A DNA stretch of 64,000 bases from Gordionus sp. m RMFG-2023 (lineage: Eukaryota; Nematomorpha; Gordioida; Chordodea; Parachordodidae): NCBI RefSeq assembly GCF_954871325.1, contig NC_088777.1, forward strand, positions 5,706,509-5,770,508, given 5' to 3'. The notes under the pieces were generated by a model. It was not told where the DNA came from and searched no databases. It saw nothing but the letters and a program-made list of their open reading frames with translations. Numbering within the stretch: position 1 is the stretch's first letter; each line of letters starts with the position of its first letter. Below, one piece after another: positions 59,501 through 64,000 of this stretch. The position numbers and the translations under genes are program-made.

Positions 59501-62500
59501 ACACATTGATCTATAATTTGTTGTGTTTGACTCTTGTTTAAAATTTTTATAGTAAATATGCAAAATGCCTATCGTTTTACCCCGGTCTCCCCTACTTAAA
59601 TTTAAAGAATTTTGTCAAGAATCTTCCAACATTAATGTTTGACATTTAGTATCGGTTGAGTTCTAATCTTATACATTTTTTTGTGAATCCATATATAATT
59701 GCGATACTTTAAAATAATATATATATGCCTATTATTATTATAATATATATATATCTATTATTATTTACATAGTTTTTGATTTGTGTTTTTTTTTATAATG
59801 CTTTACAGAGAATATCGAAGTATAAATTAATAAAAGAAAAAGGGGAAAATAAATATATGATAACTTTAGTGGACCAAAATGTGTATAAAGTCGCATCCAT
59901 TGCTATATTTATATTTTAATCCTTCCTATTTTCTATTTTCGATAGAAATATGTTTCCCGAAAACTTGATCAAATCCTGTTTTCAAAGTATAGGCACGGTC
60001 TATAAAAATGTAACAGTCAATACTCCTCAAGTTATCGCGAGCAACCCTTCACACACTCTTCCAATTTTGTCAGGAAACGCATCGAATCATTCAAACTCTC
60101 ACGTTGTTTTACAGAGGGGATTGGAATACAATAACAATATGAATGTTCTAGGTTATATCCCTCGCTGAGATATAAATTTTTATTTATACTTGATTATCTA
60201 TGTCCTTATGTCCTTGAAATACAGTTATTTATTAGAGAGACATGCATCCCACTTATTTGTTTTAAATCAGGCCAGATTAGAGAAAAAAAAACTTTAGTAG
60301 GACACATCCAATCGTAGTTACATATCCATTATTTTTCAAAATTTTATTATAAGACCAATTGATCCAAATTTTGTTTTTTTTATTGGACTATATTGAAAAA
60401 AAAAGTATACTATATTTCAAACGAAAGCGGATAAATTATAAACGCTGGAGGAAAATAAATTAGGAAAACAAAACATTTTAATAAAATTAATATGCCGACC
60501 TGCGAGCCAGATCCGGTCCGATTTAAAATTTTGGAACAATCCAACAAAAGGATTGCGTGAGGTCCCATTTGATTGGTCCGTTTCATTTTATAAGTGCGGA
60601 GAGGGTAAAGTTCGATACTAAAAAGATTAATAGGTTTAAGTAAAATGCGTATATATTTCTTCATTTTTTTTTTGAGTTTAGTATGCCTTTAATAAAAAAT
60701 TTTACGATTAAAGTATTAACCTGTTCTATTCCATATGTGTTTGTTTTCAAGGAATCATAACATTTTCAACCGCTTTCGGTATAATAGTAGGACAGATGGG
60801 AGAAAAGGCTGGCATCATGATAGAATTTGTTAACGTGTTAAATGATATCATCATGAGACTCGTTTACTTGATTATGTGGTAAGTAAAAAAATATATATAT
60901 ATTATGTACAATATTTAAACTTAAAAAATATTTAAACTTAAAAAATATTTAAAAGAAATAAAGATAATCAAAATTATATTTAAAATTGTTCAAAAGCATA
61001 TTTAAATTATTCTATATATATTGGTTAATAGGTACTCACCTTTAGGTATTATGTGTTTGATAGCCGGTAAAATTCTGTCCATTGAAAACATAGCACAATT
61101 AGTGGAACAGTTGGGAATGTATATGGTAACCGTTATAACCGGTCTGGCCATACATGCTTTGATAGTTTTACCTTTATTGTATTTTGGTTTGACCAGAAAA
61201 AATCCTTACATTTTCATGAGAGGAATGTTGCAAGCCTGGGTCACCGCCTTGGGAACTTCTTCAAGGTTATACATAATAAATAATATACATATAAATTAGT
61301 ACTCAATCAAATATTATCATGAAATTGTTAAAGTTTTAGGATATTTCGCCAAGGGATTGTTTAATTATATTTTTTTTTCATTGTTTGTACCTCCTGTGTC
61401 TTGTCTCCAACCCCCAATAACCAAAGTAAACAAGGAAGAACGTTATCGAAATGACATAGGGGTATATAATATGTACTCCTCACAGTAGTAATCTGAGGAA
61501 TAAGCTATATCACTCCCTTTAACTATCAATTTGGTAATTATACAAAATTTCAGCCCTTTCTATTTATGGATGTTCCTTATTAATTTATATGGTATTCTTT
61601 TATGATTTCATTAATTATTTAAGTTATAATCGATTTTTAAGAAATTGCATTTAAAAAGGTGATTTAAAAATATAATTAAATAAATTATTAAAGACATCTT
61701 AAAAAAATATATAAAAAACAAATAATGGTTTTGATTTTGATTTTAAAACAATATATGAAAACTAATTATGATATAAGTATAACCATGAATATGTTATTTC
61801 TATCGAGAATCCATCACTGCGATAAAGTTAACCTTGGTTACTCATAAACGTTTTAATAATCGCTCAACTCATAGAATGTAATCCTTTTTTATTAAATTTA
61901 CTTGTCTAATTTGACAGGTCATATGCTTGTAAATAGACGAATAGAAATTTAAATAAACCAGCTGTAATAAAGGCAATTTCCCCTCAAATTGGATTTAAGT
62001 GCTATTTTAATTTTAAAAAAACCTTTTATTTATATTGTGTTTTTATTTTTTAAATCTTGATTTACTCTGTCCCCATTTAATGTTACTTAATATTTATAGT
62101 TGTATTTTTTTAAATAATTCGCATCTGTAAAAATATTTTTTTGCTCTATTTCAATTTAGTAGAGTGTAATCATTAATGATAATTTTATGGAAACAACTCT
62201 TTGAAAAGCCCTTTACTTTGAAATAATTATTATTCTGGCTAACAGACCCTTAAATAATATCCTCATAGCTTCGGAAAACAGAGAATGCAAATGTAATAAT
62301 TGATAACTACGAATTATTACTACAGAAATGCGAAATTTTTTAAGTGAGTTTAAAAAAACTAGCAGATTTAGCAAAGAGTATACTGATGTTTATAGACATC
62401 ATAATATTAAATTAAAAAATAAAATATATATATACTTTAATAAAGCTCTGCAACTTTACCCATAACTTTTAAATGTCTGGAAGAAATTAACAAAGTAGAT

Positions 62501-63448
62501 AAAAGAGTCACCAGATTTGTGTTACCCGTTGGCGCCACTATAAATATGGATGGAACGGCTCTTTATGAAGCAGTAGCGGCATTGTTTATAGCTCAAATAA
62601 ATGGGATTAAACTAAATGCCGCACAAATTATTACAGTTAGGTTTAAATTTTTCAAAATTATTTTTAATCTTACATACCATTGTTTTATATTTGTTTACAA
62701 TACATATTGCCTACTAATTTTTCTTCGTGTTTAGCGGAAAAATAAGGATAAATATCGTTTAATGCAAAAAAAATCCTAAAAATTTATATTCAAATATCTT
62801 TATAGCTTAACAGCAACCATAGCAAGTATAGGCGCGGCAAGTGTACCGAGTGCAGGTTTGGTTACTATGTTATTAGTTTTATCATCCGTAGGACTACCGA
62901 CTAAAGACATTAGTCTAATAGTTGCTGTGGATTGGTTACTGTAAGTATTTATAAGTATATATATAAATAAAATTTGGATGATGATGTAAGTTCGGTCAGT
63001 GGTGCCTATAGATATATTTTTAATGATTTTTAACATAGTTTTGAATTAGGTTTAATTTAATGTACATTCTAATTCCCAAATTTAATAAATATTTAAAAAT
63101 ATAAGAGATCGCATAAGAACGTCTGTAAATGTGTTGGGCGATGGTATAGGAGCCGGTATAGTCGATCACCTAAGTCGCGCCGAGTTAGATAAGATCGATG
63201 CAGAACATACTTTAATGAATTCTTCTTTTAAAGAAGATAGGGATAGTTACGAATCAGGTAATAAAAACCATTTAGAGATGATACATCTCGACCCAGGACA
63301 TATTAATCATGAGAAAAATGAGAACGGAAATTCGTCAAAGTTTTCTCACGATCGATTTAGCACTCCTCAAATGTCTAAAAGCCTTATTTCTATCCCTGAT
63401 GAGCATTTGACTGTTCCAAATAAGCGATTCGATGATTCAATAATATAG
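53569..63448 (+). CDS. EAAT: Excitatory amino acid transporter, copy 3
   Basis: Third tandem SLC1 transporter. Exons: 53569-53670, 56143-56341, 57045-57255, 59946-60151, 60752-60878, 61032-61265, 62446-62640, 62806-62940, 63106-63448; joined frame 583 codons. ATG 53569 is the first in frame; the frame extends further upstream with likeness to copy 1 exon 1 but without another ATG seen, so the true N-terminus may be longer. The HP1 tip GTSSSSATLP, NMDG, LYEA, the HP2 tip SIGAASVP and DWLLDRIR (Asp471, Arg474) are as in copy 1, predicting acidic amino acid transport with Na+ and H+. The exon-4 glycosylation sites are kept in part (NVT, NAS). Exon 2 is close to copy 2, exons 7-8 to copy 1. The last ~10 residues differ from copy 1 through a local frame change. 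Intron 3 holds a pogo element without disturbing the splice sites. Confidence 0.92.
53750..53945. mobile_element. MITE of the TTAGCGCGAATTCG family, intron 1 of copy 3
   Basis: Same place and orientation as 27104-27297 in copy 2, hence inserted before these copies separated. Ends ATCACTGACCCTGCA and, inverted, GGGGTGAT; the central block with CAGTCAGGGCAACCC and an inverted internal copy is also shared. Confidence 0.65.
54205..55600. other. Extra segment of intron 1 of copy 3, unassigned
   Basis: Intron 1 loses similarity with copy 2 near 54200 (a C-rich run) and regains it near 55600. Short TTTAGGCCACC/TTTAGTCCG/TTTATCCAC phrases at 54860-54960 look like diverged tandem units. No ends or domain recognised. 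Confidence 0.35.
57323..59592 (+). mobile_element. pogo-like DNA transposon in intron 3 of copy 3
   Basis: A 2,270-bp element with inverted ends GGGGAGACCGGGGTAAAGCG and, inverted, GGGGAGACCGGGGTAAAACG, flanked by TA on both sides (57321-57322 and 59593-59594). Introns 3 of copies 1 and 2 lack it and show the continuous site. It carries one plus-strand transposase pseudogene, the same orientation as the host gene. The single terminus at 2711 is from a related element. Confidence 0.92.
57930..59299 (+). pseudogene. pogo/Tigger-type transposase with C-terminal PHD finger, broken
   Basis: DNA-transposon enzyme in pieces. About 57930-58125 matches the CENP-B-type DNA-binding end ([26 protein letters not shown]). 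About 58126-58300 has NADESGF (first Asp) and [19 protein letters not shown]. Frame 58393-59124 gives [10 protein letters not shown] (second Asp) and [18 protein letters not shown] (third Asp, 35 residues after the second, DD35D), then [10 protein letters not shown] and an acidic linker. One base beyond that frame, 59165-59299 encodes [25 protein letters not shown] and CPYC, a PHD-type zinc finger ending in TAG at 59299. Frame changes occur near 58110, 58310-58390 and in the A-run near 59112, and the N-terminal helix-turn-helix is missing, so it cannot be active. Confidence 0.88.
61909..61950 (+). other. Conserved block in intron 6 of copy 3
   Basis: Counterpart of 22631-22690: ACTTGTCTAATTTGACAGGT then AAATAGACGAATAG, with two changes that keep the imperfect palindrome (TGTCTAATTTGACA). 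Confidence 0.35.
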
Positions 63449-64000
63449 ACCAAGGTGGTGATAGATTGTAGAAACTCAAAACTTTAATTGTATTTAATTA
63501 TTTTAGAAGTTTAATTATTGAATATCCAACTCTTCTAGTAAATTACTAAGATTGGAAGATGATGTATAATTTAGAAAAATAGCTTACTGCATAACTTGTT
63601 CTAGCATTTGAATATATTTATTATTTAACTCTTGTAAATAAATATGTGCTTCAAATTTTTTTTTTGACCTTAATCTTTTATTCCATTTTAAAAATAATCG
63701 CTATTTAATACAAATTACTTAAAATTTTATCTTTAAGTTAAATTATATTTTAAATATCAACACAATTGAATACTAACTTAAAAAAATATTATTTCTTTTA
63801 CAATTTTCGATAAAAATTTATAAATTGAATTAATATACTTATTTTAACAATTACGTAATTTCACTTATGTTCTTAAGTGATAAAAGGTACCAACATAAAT
63901 ATACACGTTGACTAAATATATTATTAATAATATAGAATCATTGATGATATAAAATAATTACATTTTTTTAACCATCGCCATCATCAAAATAAATTTAAAA
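63449..64000. other. 3' flank of transporter copy 3
   Basis: Follows the 3' flanks of copies 1 and 2 (for example AAAAGGTACCAACATAAATA near 63882, also at 24622), so at least half a kilobase of downstream sequence was duplicated. No gene. A fourth copy beyond the window is possible but not seen. Confidence 0.55.

Overview
This is a window of an AT-rich animal nuclear genome. The genes have many GT-AG introns, the three host genes are metazoan-type SLC1 glutamate transporters, and most of the remaining sequence is eukaryotic mobile DNA (hAT, IS630/Tc1-like, pogo, LTR elements and many short inverted-repeat elements). I cannot name the species. An invertebrate is likely from composition and gene structure, but that is inference.

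Layout. 1-15210: no host gene found; a patchwork of DNA-transposon ends and short inverted-repeat elements, including a 239-bp element with a tRNA-like core and a 265-bp hairpin. 15211-24156: transporter copy 1 (nine exons, 640 codons). 24157-26030: short spacer. 26031-35860: copy 2 (519 codons), with hAT elements in introns 1 and 6, an altered HP2 tip and a shorter C-terminal tail. 35861-53568: spacer that begins and ends like the 24-26 kb spacer but is split by about 15 kb of mobile DNA: a Ty3/Gypsy pol fossil, two hAT C-terminal remnants, two adjacent IS630/Tc1-like elements (one carrying a hAT insertion), a decayed LTR element, a palindromic element and a solo LTR. 53569-63448: copy 3 (583 codons), with a 2.27-kb pogo element in intron 3. 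63449-64000: 3' flank.

Function. The three same-strand genes share all eight intron positions and phases and much flanking and intron sequence, so they arose by tandem duplication of a whole gene unit. Each keeps the serine-rich HP1 tip, NMDG, the proton-site Glu in LYEA and the DRIR block of glutamate/aspartate transporters, so all three could be Na+/H+-driven acidic amino acid transporters. They differ mainly in the two cytosolic tails, in exon 2 and, for copy 2, in the HP2 gate. The duplication also makes the window self-dating for transposons: several insertions have an uninterrupted paralogous site in another copy.
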